Positions 49,143 to 59,932 of a DNA stretch of 64,000 bases are shown piece by piece. A program made the translations under genes and the position numbers. Position 1 is the stretch's first letter. Each line of letters starts with the position of its first letter. Location: positions 1 through 64,000 of the forward strand of contig NZ_SMAH01000006.1 of assembly GCF_004342625.1 (NCBI RefSeq), in the 5' to 3' direction. Source of the stretch: Tepidimonas ignava. Lineage in GTDB: Bacteria; Pseudomonadota; Gammaproteobacteria; Burkholderiales; Burkholderiaceae_C. The notes under the pieces are model-generated. The model did no database searches. It saw only the letters and a list, made by a program, of their open reading frames with translations, and had not been told where the DNA came from.

Positions 49143-49350
49143 GGTCGACCCCACCCGCTGCCCGTTGTGCGGCGGGCCCAACGGTTGCGCGCTGGAGGCG
49201 CAGCGCGCCAGCGGCCAAGCGCAGCCGCCGTGTTGGTGCACGCGTGTGGCGTTCGACGCCGAGCTGCTGGCGCGCGTGCCCACGCCCGCCCGTGGGCGCG
49301 CGTGCATCTGCCCGCGGTGTGCGCAGGCGTGCGCGAGCGCGTCACAATAG
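49132..49350 (+). CDS. Cysteine-rich CWC family protein
   Basis: Short 72-residue protein with [20 protein letters not shown] and CICPRCAQ, the PF14375-type cysteine pattern. It probably binds zinc. The GTG at 49132 overlaps the end of glcB by 11 nt in another frame. The role is unknown. It lies directly before hemB, 6 nt away. Confidence 0.75.
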   Translation: MEPEVDPTRCPLCGGPNGCALEAQRASGQAQPPCWCTRVAFDAELLARVPTPARGRACICPRCAQACASASQ

Positions 49351-50385
<1,035 letters not shown>

Positions 50386-50395
50386 GCGTGGACCG

Positions 50396-50806
50396 ATGAA
50401 GCACCTGCAACCCCGTGAGGCGTGGGCCTGGCTGCAAGCGCAGGCTGACGCCCCACCCGAGCAGCGCCCGCTGTTTGTCGACGTGCGCATGGAGATCGAG
50501 TCGCTCTACGTGGGGCGACCGCCGGGGGTGGTCAACATCCCCTGGTACGAATACCCCGACCTGACGCCCGACCCGCAAGGCTTTGCGCGCAAGGTGCTGG
50601 AGGAAGCCGGCAGCCACACGCGCCCGATCCTGCTGATCTGCCGCAGCGGCAAGCGCACGCTGGACGCGGGCGCGGCGCTGGAGGCGGCGGGCTTCACCGA
50701 CGTGGCGCACGTGGTGCACGGGTTCGAAGGCGAGCTGGACGAGCACTTCCACCGCTCCACGCGCAACGGCTGGCGTTTCGAGGGGTTGCCCTGGGAACAG
50801 ATGTGA
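50396..50806 (+). CDS. Rhodanese-like sulfurtransferase domain protein
   Basis: Single-domain rhodanese of 136 residues, cytoplasmic as no signal is seen. The active-site loop is CRSGKRT with the catalytic cysteine at about residue 82. [21 protein letters not shown] and [11 protein letters not shown] are the typical flanks. The sulfur acceptor is unknown. The last codon overlaps the recQ start (ATGTGAG), so translation is coupled. Confidence 0.9.
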   Translation: MKHLQPREAWAWLQAQADAPPEQRPLFVDVRMEIESLYVGRPPGVVNIPWYEYPDLTPDPQGFARKVLEEAGSHTRPILLICRSGKRTLDAGAALEAAGFTDVAHVVHGFEGELDEHFHRSTRNGWRFEGLPWEQM

Positions 50807-52734
50807 GCGCGCTCACGCCCGCACAGGCGCTGCAGGCAGGCCGCGCCGTGCTGGCCGAGGTGTTCGGCTACACCGACTTCCGGGGGTTGCAGGCCGACGT
50901 GGTGGCCCACGTGGCCGCCGGTGGCGACGCGCTGGTGCTGATGCCCACCGGGGGCGGCAAGTCGTTGTGCTACCAGATCCCGGCCATCGTGCGCCAACGC
51001 GCGGGGCTGGGGGTGACCGTCGTCGTGTCGCCGCTGATCGCGCTGATGCACGACCAGGTGGGGGCGCTGCGCGAGGCCGGGGTGGAGGCCGCGTACCTCA
51101 ACTCCACCCTCACCCCCGCGCAGGCCGCCGAGGTCGAGCAGCGCCTGGTGCGTGGCGAACTGACGCTGCTGTACGCGGCGCCGGAACGTTTGGTCACCCC
51201 GCGCTTTGTTGCCCGGTTGCAGGCGCTGCACGCGGCGGGGCGGCTGGCGCTGTTGGCCATTGACGAGGCGCACTGCGTCAGCCAGTGGGGGCACGACTTT
51301 CGGCCCGAATACCGTGAGCTGGCGGTGTTGGCCGAGCGGCTGCCCGGTGTGCCGCGCGTGGCGCTGACGGCCACCGCCGACGCGCTGACCCGGGCCGACA
51401 TCGTGGCGCACCTGCACCTGCAGCAAGCGCGCACCTTCGTGGCGAGTTTCGACCGGCCCAACATCCGCTACACCATCGTCGAAAAGCGCGACACGCTGCG
51501 CCAGTTGCTGCGCTTCATCGGCGACGAGCACACCCTGCCCGACGGTCGCCACGACAGCGGCATCGTTTACTGCGCCTCGCGCCGCAAGGTCGAAGCGGTG
51601 GCCGCGCGGCTGCAGGCGGCGGGTTTGCAGGCGCTGCCCTACCACGCCGGGCTGGACGCCGCCACGCGCCAGCGCCACCAGGACCGTTTCGTGCGCGACG
51701 ACGGCCTCATCATGGTGGCCACGATCGCCTTTGGCATGGGCATCGACAAGCCCGACGTGCGCTTCGTGGCCCACGTGGACCTGCCCAAGAACATCGAGGG
51801 CTACTACCAGGAGACCGGGCGTGCTGGCCGCGACGGCGAGCCGGCCAACGCCTGGATGGCCTACGGGCTGGGCGACGTGGTGCAGCAGCGCCGCCTGATC
51901 GACGACAGCGCCGCCAGCGACGACTTCAAGCGCGTGCTGCGCGGCAAGTTGGACGCGCTGCTGGCGCTGGCCGAGTCCACCACCTGCCGCCGCCAGCAGC
52001 TGCTGGCCTACTTTGGCGAGGCCAGCAGCCCGTGCGGCAACTGCGACAACTGCTTGGCGCCGCCCCAGACCTGGGACGCTACCGAAGCCGCACGCAAGCT
52101 GCTGTCGTGCATCTACCGCCTGCAACAAACCGGGCAGGCGTGGGGGGCGGGGCACGTCATCGACGTGTTGCGCGGGCAGGCCACAGACAAGGTGCGCCAG
52201 CACGGCCACGAACGGCTGTCGACGTGGGCGATCGGGCGCGAGCTGGACGAGACCGAGTGGCGCCGCGTGCTGCGCCAACTGGTGGCGTTGGGGGCGGTGC
52301 AGGTGGCGGGCGAGTTTCACACCCTGTATCTGACCGCCGCGGCGCGGCTCATCTTGCGCGGTGAGCAGCCGGTGCGGCTGCGGGTGGCCGCGGCGCCCAG
52401 CGGGGCAGGCCGTGGGCGCGCCACCCGGCAGGCACGGGCGCTGGCCAGCGAGGCACGCTTGCCGCTGCAGGCGCGCGAGGCGCTGGCGGCGCTCAAGCGC
52501 TGGCGTGCCGAGGTGGCGCGCGAGCATGATCTGCCCGCCTACGTCATCTTCCACGACGCCACACTGCTGGCGCTGGCCGAGCGCTCGCCCACCACGATGG
52601 CGGAACTCAAAGGCATCCCCGGCCTGGGCGAGAAAAAGCGCCAGGCTTACGGGCAGGCCGTGCTGCGCGTGCTGGCCGACGTGCGCGCTGCTCACACGCC
52701 GGTGGCGGGTGTGGCCGCAGAGGGTTGGGGTTAG
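50803..52734 (+). CDS. recQ: ATP-dependent DNA helicase RecQ
   Basis: 3'-5' DNA helicase in recombination and replication-fork repair, 643 residues from a GTG. Walker A is [13 protein letters not shown], the DExH box [18 protein letters not shown], and motif [15 protein letters not shown] zinc-binding domain has [12 protein letters not shown] and CGNCDNC. A C-terminal HRDC domain with [16 protein letters not shown] completes the protein. Confidence 0.97.
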   Translation: MSALTPAQALQAGRAVLAEVFGYTDFRGLQADVVAHVAAGGDALVLMPTGGGKSLCYQIPAIVRQRAGLGVTVVVSPLIALMHDQVGALREAGVEAAYLNSTLTPAQAAEVEQRLVRGELTLLYAAPERLVTPRFVARLQALHAAGRLALLAIDEAHCVSQWGHDFRPEYRELAVLAERLPGVPRVALTATADALTRADIVAHLHLQQARTFVASFDRPNIRYTIVEKRDTLRQLLRFIGDEHTLPDGRHDSGIVYCASRRKVEAVAARLQAAGLQALPYHAGLDAATRQRHQDRFVRDDGLIMVATIAFGMGIDKPDVRFVAHVDLPKNIEGYYQETGRAGRDGEPANAWMAYGLGDVVQQRRLIDDSAASDDFKRVLRGKLDALLALAESTTCRRQQLLAYFGEASSPCGNCDNCLAPPQTWDATEAARKLLSCIYRLQQTGQAWGAGHVIDVLRGQATDKVRQHGHERLSTWAIGRELDETEWRRVLRQLVALGAVQVAGEFHTLYLTAAARLILRGEQPVRLRVAAAPSGAGRGRATRQARALASEARLPLQAREALAALKRWRAEVAREHDLPAYVIFHDATLLALAERSPTTMAELKGIPGLGEKKRQAYGQAVLRVLADVRAAHTPVAGVAAEGWG

Positions 52735-52815
52735 CCCTGATTGCGAGCCTGGCGCGTGGCGCTGTAAACCAACGCCGCGGCGCGTCAGGGTGCAGCAGCC
52801 GCATGGGGGTGTGAA

Positions 52816-53964
52816 ATGGGGGCGCAGGAACACGACGCAACCCGTGTCGAGCAAGCATCGGATCCGTTGCGGCAGCCGCCTGGTCAGTCTAGGCGCTGGG
52901 CGTTGGTGGGGTGCTCGCGGCGCAGCGTGTTGGGTTGGGCGGCGGCCTGTGCAGCACCCTTGCCCGTGGCATGGGCGCAGTCGCCAGCGCCGGTGTTGCC
53001 GCTGGCCGACTGCCACAGCCACATGGGGCTTTTCGGTCCGACACGCACGCCCACCTTCAGTCCCGACCGCTTCATGGCGGAGGGACATGTCAAGCTGGTG
53101 GCCTGGAAGTGGGTGCCCGATCTGGACTGGATTCGCCGTGGACCCGACGGTCAACTGTTGCCACCGCCGATGCCCCCCGACCCCGATCGGATGTGGGCCA
53201 ACACCGAAGCTGGTTTGCAGCGCATGGTGCAGGCCGCCGAGCAGGCAGGCGTCAACATCGCGCGCACCGCCGCCGACGTGGACGCCGCTGCGGCGGGGCG
53301 CACGGCGGTTGTGTTGGCCAGCGAGGGGTGCGACTTTGTCGACGCGGAGCTGCAGCGCATTGATCTGGTGTACCGCCTGGGTGTACGTCATTTACAGGTC
53401 GTGCACTACACACCCAATCCACTGTCGGACGTGCAGTCCCGCCCCGAGCAGCACGGTGGGCTTACCCCATTGGGCAAGGAGTTGATTGCCCGCTGCAACC
53501 GCCTTGGTATCTTGGTTGACTTGGCCCATATGACGCCCTCGGCCGCATTGACCGCGGCGCAACACTCCAAGCGGCCTGTGGTGTGGTCCCACAGCGCGTT
53601 GCGCGCGGGGCGCAACATGGCGTGGCGCGGTGACCGCTTGCTGCCGGTTGAGACGGCCCGTGCCATTGCTGAGCGTGGGGGCGTTGTCGGGTTGTGGACG
53701 TTTGACCAAACAGCGGGTCATCGCCTGAGTGGTTATGTCCGTCTGGTGATGGAGACCGTGGAGCTGCTGGGCGAAGATCACGTGGCGTTTGGCACCGACA
53801 TGTCTGGGTTGCGTAACTGGACGGTGATCAACCACTATGGCGACTTGGCCAAGGCGGTGGAAGAGCTGGTGGCCGCGGGCATGCCCGAACGCGTCCTGCG
53901 CAAAGTGGCATTCGAAAACTACGCACGCGTGTTGCGCACCGCCATGGAGCCTGTTGCAAGCTAG
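52816..53964 (+). CDS. Exported membrane dipeptidase (peptidase M19)
   Basis: Renal-dipeptidase-like zinc enzyme of 382 residues. The N-terminal 54 residues include RRSVLGWAAACAAPLPVAWA, a probable signal of Sec or Tat type. The metal-binding segments are ADCHSHMG, where HxH replaces the usual HxD, LASEGCDFV (Glu), VVHYT, DLAHM and VWSHSALR. The VAFGTDMSGL region is typical. The substrate is not predictable; family members cleave dipeptides or related amides. It shares a 4-nt stop overlap with the convergent ChaN-like gene. Confidence 0.85.
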   Translation: MGAQEHDATRVEQASDPLRQPPGQSRRWALVGCSRRSVLGWAAACAAPLPVAWAQSPAPVLPLADCHSHMGLFGPTRTPTFSPDRFMAEGHVKLVAWKWVPDLDWIRRGPDGQLLPPPMPPDPDRMWANTEAGLQRMVQAAEQAGVNIARTAADVDAAAAGRTAVVLASEGCDFVDAELQRIDLVYRLGVRHLQVVHYTPNPLSDVQSRPEQHGGLTPLGKELIARCNRLGILVDLAHMTPSAALTAAQHSKRPVVWSHSALRAGRNMAWRGDRLLPVETARAIAERGGVVGLWTFDQTAGHRLSGYVRLVMETVELLGEDHVAFGTDMSGLRNWTVINHYGDLAKAVEELVAAGMPERVLRKVAFENYARVLRTAMEPVAS

Positions 53965-54851
53965 CTGCGCAGCGCCGCGCAGTGGTCCACCGGTGGCACA
54001 GGGTCGGTGAGCCACAGGGCGTCGTAAGCCGGGTCAGGGGTGGCGTCGTGGCTGGCGCGCAGCTCCACGCTGATGAGTTGCGGTGCCGGCAGGGGGCGCC
54101 CGAGCAGCCGGGCCAGGTGCAGCGGCACGCCACGGTCGCGGCGCGCGTGCTGCGCACCGGTCAGCAGCAGCACCGTCCGTGTGGGGTGTTGCCACGCCAG
54201 CAGGGTGGCGGCCATGGCGTCGTCGCGGGCAATTTGGATGCGCGCCATGGCCGGCCACTGGTTGGCGGGCAGTTGATGGCAATGGCCCTCGTCGATGGCG
54301 CGCAGCAGCGCCCGGTGCTGGTCGGGGGGCAGGCGGTCGTCCCAGCGCGGGTCGTGCATGACGGCGGCATGCTGCTGGCGCGGCAGGTTGCCACCGACCA
54401 CCGGCACGCCCGCGCGCACGCCGGCCATGACCAGCGCGCCATAGCGTTCCCAAGGCCAGCCACGCGTGTTCCAGCGCAGGGCCGCTCGGGTGTCGGCTTC
54501 GGTGGCGTCTGGGCCCAGGTGGGTGGTTTGTGTGCCGCGCTCGGCCATTTCCAGCACGATGGCGGCCAGCGTACCTTGCGCAGCCAGCGCCGTCACCACC
54601 GCGGCGTGCAGTTGCTGGTGCTGCGCGGCGTCGTGCTGCTCGCCCAGCAGCAACCAGCGCGGTTGCCCGAGGTTTTGCAGGCGCGCCTGGACCCAGGCGG
54701 GCAGCCGATGGGCCTCGGCGGGGGCCGTGTCGGCCCCCATCGTTGGCAAGGCTGCCGGCGCACGTCCACCCATGCTGCCTGCGGCGGCCGCACCGATCCA
54801 CCGCAACGCCGTGCGGCGCGGGGTACGCAGCGCCAGCCCGAGGCTCAGCAC
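53961..54851 (-). CDS. ChaN-like putative heme-binding protein
   Basis: Protein of the ChaN/PF04187 family (heme-iron regulated, heme-binding), 296 residues from a GTG at 54851. The N-terminus carries RRTALRWIGAAAAGSMGG, a likely export signal. WLLLGEQHDAAQHQ and IVLEMAERG are family hallmarks, and VLLLTGAQHARRDRGVPLHL is near the C-terminus. The start is uncertain as the frame is open further upstream. No TonB receptor is nearby. Confidence 0.8.
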   Translation of the reverse strand: MLSLGLALRTPRRTALRWIGAAAAGSMGGRAPAALPTMGADTAPAEAHRLPAWVQARLQNLGQPRWLLLGEQHDAAQHQQLHAAVVTALAAQGTLAAIVLEMAERGTQTTHLGPDATEADTRAALRWNTRGWPWERYGALVMAGVRAGVPVVGGNLPRQQHAAVMHDPRWDDRLPPDQHRALLRAIDEGHCHQLPANQWPAMARIQIARDDAMAATLLAWQHPTRTVLLLTGAQHARRDRGVPLHLARLLGRPLPAPQLISVELRASHDATPDPAYDALWLTDPVPPVDHCAALRS

Positions 54852-54948
54852 AGGGCCCCCCCGTGCGCCAGCCAAGGTTGGGCGGTGGGTGGGCAGGCCA
54901 TCGGGGGGTGCATCGGTGCCGCCGGGTTGTGGTGTGACGGTTCGGCTC

Positions 54949-55239
54949 TCAGTGCACCACCACCGGGGTCTGGGCCAGTGTCGCGTAGCGCTCCAGTGCT
55001 TCTTCGACCTCTTCCTGGGTCGGGTGCTCGCGCTGCCAGGCTTCGATCTGGCGCTGGAACAGCTCGGCCCACGAGCCGTCCAGGTACACCTCCTTACCGG
55101 AGCGCTTGTCCACGATTTCGAAACCGTGGCGCGGCAGCACCGGTCCGGTGGATTCGCCGCTGGCAGCGCTGGCCACCTCCTGCGCGTTGGCCAGGATGTG
55201 GACCACCGCAAAGCTGTCGGAGTTGTAGAGCATCTGCAT
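54949..55239 (-). CDS. DUF3567 family protein
   Basis: Small protein of 96 residues of the DUF3567 family, largely confined to betaproteobacteria. It opens with MQMLYNSDSFAVVHI and has HGFEIVDKRSGKEVYLDGSWAE in the middle and a Glu-rich helix (EEVEEALERY) at the end. The start at 55239 has GAGGA about 10 nt upstream. No function is known. Confidence 0.88.
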   Translation of the reverse strand: MQMLYNSDSFAVVHILANAQEVASAASGESTGPVLPRHGFEIVDKRSGKEVYLDGSWAELFQRQIEAWQREHPTQEEVEEALERYATLAQTPVVVH

Positions 55240-55346
55240 GGCGTAACTGTCCTCGAAACGCGTTGACCCTGCAAGCGTCCGTCCTAACACCGGGGCCGCG
55301 CTGGGTCCGGGGATTCGACCCGGATATCAGGGCGCGAGCCGGTTTT

Positions 55347-56477
55347 TCAAGGGGACGCGCTTTGCAGTCGACCGCTTTGTAGGCTTTGATCGATGCGTTG
55401 ACCGTCGGTTTCCTGCAGCAGCACACGCACCGGCAGCACGCCCCACGCCGGGGCGTACCACAGGGTCACACCGAGGGCGCGACCGCCGTCGACCACACGC
55501 TGCACGCGCACGGCGCGCAGCGTGCCCACCGGCAGCTCCAGCGTCTCGTGCTCCCCTGCCACAAAGGTCCAGGTTTGCACCTCACCCAGGCCGACCACCG
55601 GCACCACCAGCCGCGCGCCGGGTGGCGGTTGCAGCAGCGTCACCCACGCCCCCAGTTGCATGAACATGCTCAAGCGGTCTTGGGCCCCGCTGGGCAGCGG
55701 GGACAGGGTGCGGCCGTCTTCGCGCTGCGCTTGGCCGGGCTCGTGCGGCGAGGCCCAGGTCAGCCGCAGGGTGCGCGTGCGTTTGCCTTGGTCGGCGTAC
55801 TCGGCAGGGCGCAGGCCCGCCGGTGTGATGTCCCCCGCGCTGCGCTGGCTGCGCTGCGCCCACAGCGCGCCCAAGGTGAGCGTTGCGCTGTAGTGGGGGC
55901 CTTCGGCTTGCCACTGCAACGTGGCGCGGGCGCCGAGGCCCAGACCGCGCATCTCCGCACGAACGTCGTAGTGCAGCTCCGCGCTGCGCGGCCAAACGTC
56001 GGGGGGGATGGCCCAAGGCGTCGGGGGGCGGGTCTCCGCCGTGGCCGGCGCGGCGCTGGCCGGCCTGTCGTCGGAGGGGGGTGCAGCGCTGGCCGTGACC
56101 GTCGGCTCAGGCGGGGCGGCCACCGCCTCGGCCGGCGCCGATGGCTCGGTAGGGCTGGCCGCGTCCGGCGCTGGCGGCTCGGGCGGCTCCATCGTCGGGT
56201 CGGGCGACGTGGCCGCCGCAGGCGGCGCGGCACCCGCAGGCGTCGCGGGGGCGCGCGCCGCGCTCGTCCCCCGGGCGCGGGCGGGGGCTTGGGTGGGCGT
56301 GGCGTCGGCGGTCGCTGGCACCGTCCAGGCCGCCAGCACGCCGGCGTCCGTCGGCCGCGGCGGCGCGGGTTGCAGCGCCCACCCCCCCAGCACCACGGCG
56401 TGGGCGGCCGCCACGGCCAGCGCCGTCAAAGCGACGGTGCGGCGGTGGGATGCTCGCGTTCGTAGCGTTGTTGGCAT
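55347..56477 (-). CDS. DUF3108 family exported/membrane protein
   Basis: Protein of 376 residues. A basic start and a hydrophobic helix (about 14-34) suggest a membrane anchor. A long Pro/Ala/Thr-rich linker (about 40-150) leads to a C-terminal DUF3108 domain of beta type (AELHYDVRAEMRGLGLGARA to the end). It probably extends into the periplasm, like TonB-type linkers. The start overlaps the dksA-like gene by 52 nt; a GTG at 56435 would reduce this but would shorten the leader helix. Confidence 0.78.
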   Translation of the reverse strand: MPTTLRTRASHRRTVALTALAVAAAHAVVLGGWALQPAPPRPTDAGVLAAWTVPATADATPTQAPARARGTSAARAPATPAGAAPPAAATSPDPTMEPPEPPAPDAASPTEPSAPAEAVAAPPEPTVTASAAPPSDDRPASAAPATAETRPPTPWAIPPDVWPRSAELHYDVRAEMRGLGLGARATLQWQAEGPHYSATLTLGALWAQRSQRSAGDITPAGLRPAEYADQGKRTRTLRLTWASPHEPGQAQREDGRTLSPLPSGAQDRLSMFMQLGAWVTLLQPPPGARLVVPVVGLGEVQTWTFVAGEHETLELPVGTLRAVRVQRVVDGGRALGVTLWYAPAWGVLPVRVLLQETDGQRIDQSLQSGRLQSASP

Positions 56478-56809
56478 GCCAGGCAGCGCAGCGTCGTGGG
56501 GGCGGCGTGCAGCCGTGCGGCAGGGATTTCGGCGCCGCAGTCCACGCACAACCCGAAGGTGCCGTCGGCGATGCGCTGCAGCGCCGCGTCGATGTCGCGC
56601 AGCGCCGCGGTTTCGCGCTCGTCCAGCGCCTGCTCCAGGTCGCGCTCGCTGTCGAACTGGTTCCAGTCGCCGCTTTGCACCTCGTGGGGGTCGGGGGCGG
56701 CCTGGGCGCGCCCCACCTTGCCACCGCGGCGCTGGCGCAGGTGGGCGATGAGGTCGGCGCGCATCTGTTGCAGTTGCTGGGCGAACGTGTCCGAAATGGC
56801 TTGGGTCAT
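56426..56809 (-). CDS. DksA/TraR-type C4 zinc-finger protein
   Basis: Protein of 127 residues with an N-terminal coiled-coil part (LQQMRADLIAHLRQRR, ERDLEQALDERETAALRDIDAALQRI) and a zinc finger with CVDCG and CLACQ. This is the DksA/TraR pattern, so it may bind the RNA polymerase secondary channel. The coiled-coil tip lacks a clear DxxDxA motif, suggesting a paralogue rather than DksA itself. The start at 56809 is preferred to 56815 because AGGAG is then 9 nt away. Confidence 0.85.
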   Translation of the reverse strand: MTQAISDTFAQQLQQMRADLIAHLRQRRGGKVGRAQAAPDPHEVQSGDWNQFDSERDLEQALDERETAALRDIDAALQRIADGTFGLCVDCGAEIPAARLHAAPTTLRCLACQQRYEREHPTAAPSL

Positions 56810-56973
56810 GGTCATGGGCTCCTGGGCAGCCCGTTGCGGGCGCATGGTTGGCATTGTGCGGGCAAAGCGTATCCCCGCCAAGGCCAAGGCGGTGCCTGCA
56901 CGGACGACGCTTGATCCGTGTCAAGCCAACTGTGGCATGCTACGGATGTCACACCAACCCCAGGAGGCTGGCC

Positions 56974-57627
56974 ATGAACCAACCCGACCCCGGCGCGTGG
57001 GCCCAGGCCTGGGCGCCGTTTGCGCGCCTGTTTCCCGGCATGCCGGGGTGGCCCGCAGCGGCCCCGGCCCAAGCGGCCGACGCTGGCACGCCTGCGCCGC
57101 CTTGGGCCGGGTGGGTGGCGCCGGTGCTGGACGTGGATGAACTGGACCGACGCATCCGCGACCTGCAGGCCGTGCACTTTTGGTTGGAACAAAACGCCCG
57201 CGCGCTGCAGGCCACGATTCAGGCGCTGCAAGTGCAGCGCATGACGTTGGCGGCGCTGCGCTCGATGAACGTCGGTTGGCAGACGATGGCGCAGGCCGGC
57301 GCCACCGCGGCGGCCCGGGGTGCTGCGGCCGCAGCGCCCCCCGCAGAGGCGCCCGCCGCGGGCTCGGCGCCCTTGGCCGGGGCCGCAGCCGACGCTGCGC
57401 CGGCCGGCGGCGTGGCACCGGACTTCGATCCGGTGCGCTGGTGGCGGGCGCTGAGCGAGCAGTTTCAGACGATCGCCCAGCAGACGGTGGCCGACGCGGC
57501 GCGCGGCGTGGCAACGTCTGCGCCGAACCCGGCCCCGAACGCTCAAGGGGCGTCGGCGCCGCCGCCAGCCGCCCCAGCCGCGGCGCGTCGCGCGGGCCGT
57601 CGCGCACCGCCCCCCCAACGTCCATGA
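56974..57627 (+). CDS. phaM: PHA granule regulatory protein PhaM
   Basis: Protein of 217 residues resembling PhaM, which binds polyhydroxybutyrate granules, nucleoid DNA and PHA synthase. The conserved part is at about 50-95, LDRRIRDLQAVHFWLEQNAR, then ATIQALQVQRMTLAALRSMN. A low-complexity Ala/Pro region follows and the C-terminus is basic (ARRAGRRAPPPQRP), as expected for a DNA-binding tail. CAGGAGG lies 6 nt upstream of the ATG. It overlaps the FIST gene by 4 nt. Confidence 0.85.
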   Translation: MNQPDPGAWAQAWAPFARLFPGMPGWPAAAPAQAADAGTPAPPWAGWVAPVLDVDELDRRIRDLQAVHFWLEQNARALQATIQALQVQRMTLAALRSMNVGWQTMAQAGATAAARGAAAAAPPAEAPAAGSAPLAGAAADAAPAGGVAPDFDPVRWWRALSEQFQTIAQQTVADAARGVATSAPNPAPNAQGASAPPPAAPAAARRAGRRAPPPQRP

Positions 57628-58880
57628 AACGGTTTGTGCATGCCCACGCCACCCACCCGCAGTGGTCGGTGGCCACCGCGCAGGTGGTGGCGCAGTTGCG
57701 TGCGCAGATGGCGGCCCACCCCGACCGGCGCTGGCCGCTGGGTCTGCTGTACCTGACCGACCACTACGCCGCCCACGCGCGCGAACTGCTGGCCAGCTTG
57801 AGCGCCGAGCTGCCCCAGGTGACCGACTGGGCCGGGGCGGTGGCCCTGGGCATTGCCGCCCAAGGGGTGGAGTACATCGACGAGCCCGCGCTCAGCGTCA
57901 TGCTGTGCGACCTGGCGCCGACGCGCTACCGGGTGTTCCATGGGCTGGCGCCGCTGCCGGCGGTGCGCGGACCGGATGGCTTTGTGCCACAGACGGCGTT
58001 GGTGCACGCCGACCCCGCGACGCCGGAGTTGCCGGAGCTGGTGCGCGAGCTGGCCGAGCGCACCGTGGGGCATTTTGTGTTCGGGGGGTTGGTGGCCAGC
58101 CGTGCCGGGGCGGTGCAAATCGCGCGCAGCAGCCGCGGGGGGCTGGCCGGGCACGGCCACGCCGCGGCCGAAGGCGTGTGGGAGGGTGGCTTGAGCGGCG
58201 TGGCCTGGGCGCCCGACGTGGGCATCGTGGCGCGGGTGACCCAGGGCGTGCGGGCGATCACGCCGCTGCGGCGCGTGACCGGCGTGCACGGCCACCGGGT
58301 CGAGGCGCTGGATGGCGAGCCGGCGCTGGACGTGGTGCTGCGCGACCTGGGGTTGCCCGCGCACGACCTGGGGGCGATCGTGGCGCGGCTGCGCGGCACG
58401 TTGGTGGGCTGGATCGCGCCGGCTGCGGACCGTGTCCCCGACCCACCTGTGCCCGGGCGGGTGCCGCTGCGCTTGGGGGAGGACGTGTTGGTGCGGCATC
58501 TGGTGGGCATCGACCCGGCGCAGCGTGCCCTGGTGGTGGCCGATGAGCTGCCGCCCGGCGCGGGCTGGATGCTGTGCGAGCGCCACGTGCACGCGGCGCG
58601 TGCGGACCTGCTGCGCATCGGGGCCGAGGTGCGCGAGGCGCTGGCGGGCGAGTCGGATGCCGACCCCTTGCAGCGTGTGGCCGGCGCGGTGTACGTCAGT
58701 TGCAACGGGCGCGGTGGCCCGCACTTTGGCGGCGCCAGCGCCGAGCTGCAACTGCTGCGCCAGGCCCTGGGCGACGTGCCGTTGGTGGGCTTTTTTGCCG
58801 CCGGCGAGATCGCGCACCACCGGCTGTACGGTTACACCGGCGTGCTGACGGTGTTTGTGGCCGACGCCGACGAGCGCTGA
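57624..58880 (+). CDS. FIST-domain sensory protein
   Basis: Protein of 418 residues with FIST N-terminal and FIST C-terminal domains, a sensory module thought to bind small ligands such as amino acids. GVEYIDEPALSVMLCDL, FVFGGLVASRAG and EGVWEGGLSGVAWAP are characteristic, as is the end FFAAGEIAHHRLYGYTGVLTVF. No signalling output domain is attached, so it is cytoplasmic and stand-alone. Its start overlaps the phaM stop (ATGA), giving coupled translation. Confidence 0.88.
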   Translation: MKRFVHAHATHPQWSVATAQVVAQLRAQMAAHPDRRWPLGLLYLTDHYAAHARELLASLSAELPQVTDWAGAVALGIAAQGVEYIDEPALSVMLCDLAPTRYRVFHGLAPLPAVRGPDGFVPQTALVHADPATPELPELVRELAERTVGHFVFGGLVASRAGAVQIARSSRGGLAGHGHAAAEGVWEGGLSGVAWAPDVGIVARVTQGVRAITPLRRVTGVHGHRVEALDGEPALDVVLRDLGLPAHDLGAIVARLRGTLVGWIAPAADRVPDPPVPGRVPLRLGEDVLVRHLVGIDPAQRALVVADELPPGAGWMLCERHVHAARADLLRIGAEVREALAGESDADPLQRVAGAVYVSCNGRGGPHFGGASAELQLLRQALGDVPLVGFFAAGEIAHHRLYGYTGVLTVFVADADER

Positions 58881-58898
58881 CGACGCAGGGCGTGCTGG

Positions 58899-58927
58899 GG
58901 TTGAAACGGCGCGGCGCCACCCCACTT
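58899..58927 (+). promoter_or_regulatory. Sigma-32 (RpoH)-type promoter upstream of cbpA
   Basis: GGTTGAAA at 58899-58906 and CCCCACTT at 58920-58927 are separated by 13 nt. The heat-shock sigma consensus is CTTGAAA, 11-16 nt, CCCCATNT. The match is 6 of 7 in the -35 and 7 of 8 in the -10. A start near 58934 leaves about a 30-nt leader before cbpA. Confidence 0.7.
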
Positions 58928-58965
58928 GACGTTGCAGTGCATCCCCGACGCACAAAGGAGCTGAG

Positions 58966-59931
58966 GTGGAGTTCAAAGACTATTACGCGGTGCTGGGCGT
59001 GGCGCGCGACGCCAGCGCCGACGACATCAAGCGGGCCTACCGCAAGCTGGCGCGCAAGTACCATCCGGACGTCAGCAAGGAGCCGGACGCGGCGCAGCGC
59101 ATGAGCGAGGTCAACGAGGCCTACGCCGTGCTGTCCGACCCGGACAAGCGCGCGGCCTACGATCGCCTGGCGCAGGGGCGTCGCGCTGGGCAGACGTTCA
59201 CCCCGCCGCCGGACTGGGACGCTGGCTTTGAATTTCACGGCGCGCCCGAAGGCATGGACGCGGCCGAGTTCAGCGACTTTTTCAGTGAACTGTTCGGGCG
59301 GATGGCCCGCGCGCGGGCCGCGGGGCGCCACACCGCGCGCGGGCACGGGCTGCGCGGCGAGGACCATCACGCCAAGGTGGTGTTGGATCTGGAGCAGGCT
59401 TGGCGTGGCGGCACGCACACGCTGACGCTGCAGGCGCCCGAGCTGGACGAACGCGGCCACGTCGTGCTGCGCAACCGCACGCTGCAGGTCAACATCCCGG
59501 CCGGCGTGCGGCCGGGGCAACTGATCCGTCTGGCCGGCCAGGGTGGCCCGGGCGAGCCGCCGGGCGACCTGTACCTGGAGGTGGCCATCCGCCCGCACCC
59601 GCGCTACCGGCTGGACGGCAAAACGCTCATCACCGAGCTGCCGCTGGCCCCGTGGGAAGCGGCGCTGGGCGCGGTGGTGCCGGTCACGCTGCCGGATGGC
59701 AGCACGCTCAAGGTGCGCGTGCCCGCAGGCAGCCAGTCGGGGCAGACGCTGACCGTGCGTGGCAAGGGGCTGCCGGCGCGCGAGCCCGGCGACCTGGAGC
59801 TGCAGCTGCGCGTCATCCTGCCCAGCGCGTACGACCCGCGGGCGCGCGCGCTGTACGAAAAAATGGCCGCCGAGCTGACCGACTTCGACGCCCGAAAAGT
59901 GGCCGCGGCCGAAGCCGAAAGGAGCCATTGA
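58966..59931 (+). CDS. cbpA: Curved DNA-binding protein CbpA (DnaJ-like)
   Basis: DnaJ-type co-chaperone of 321 residues that also binds curved DNA. The J-domain has KYHPDVS with HPD at 33-35. A Gly/Phe-type linker and two C-terminal substrate-binding domains follow ([35 protein letters not shown]). There is no zinc-finger region, marking it as CbpA rather than DnaJ. The GTG at 58966 has AAAGGAG 5 nt upstream. It is followed 1 nt later by cbpM. Confidence 0.95.
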   Translation: MEFKDYYAVLGVARDASADDIKRAYRKLARKYHPDVSKEPDAAQRMSEVNEAYAVLSDPDKRAAYDRLAQGRRAGQTFTPPPDWDAGFEFHGAPEGMDAAEFSDFFSELFGRMARARAAGRHTARGHGLRGEDHHAKVVLDLEQAWRGGTHTLTLQAPELDERGHVVLRNRTLQVNIPAGVRPGQLIRLAGQGGPGEPPGDLYLEVAIRPHPRYRLDGKTLITELPLAPWEAALGAVVPVTLPDGSTLKVRVPAGSQSGQTLTVRGKGLPAREPGDLELQLRVILPSAYDPRARALYEKMAAELTDFDARKVAAAEAERSH

Positions 59932-59932
59932 G

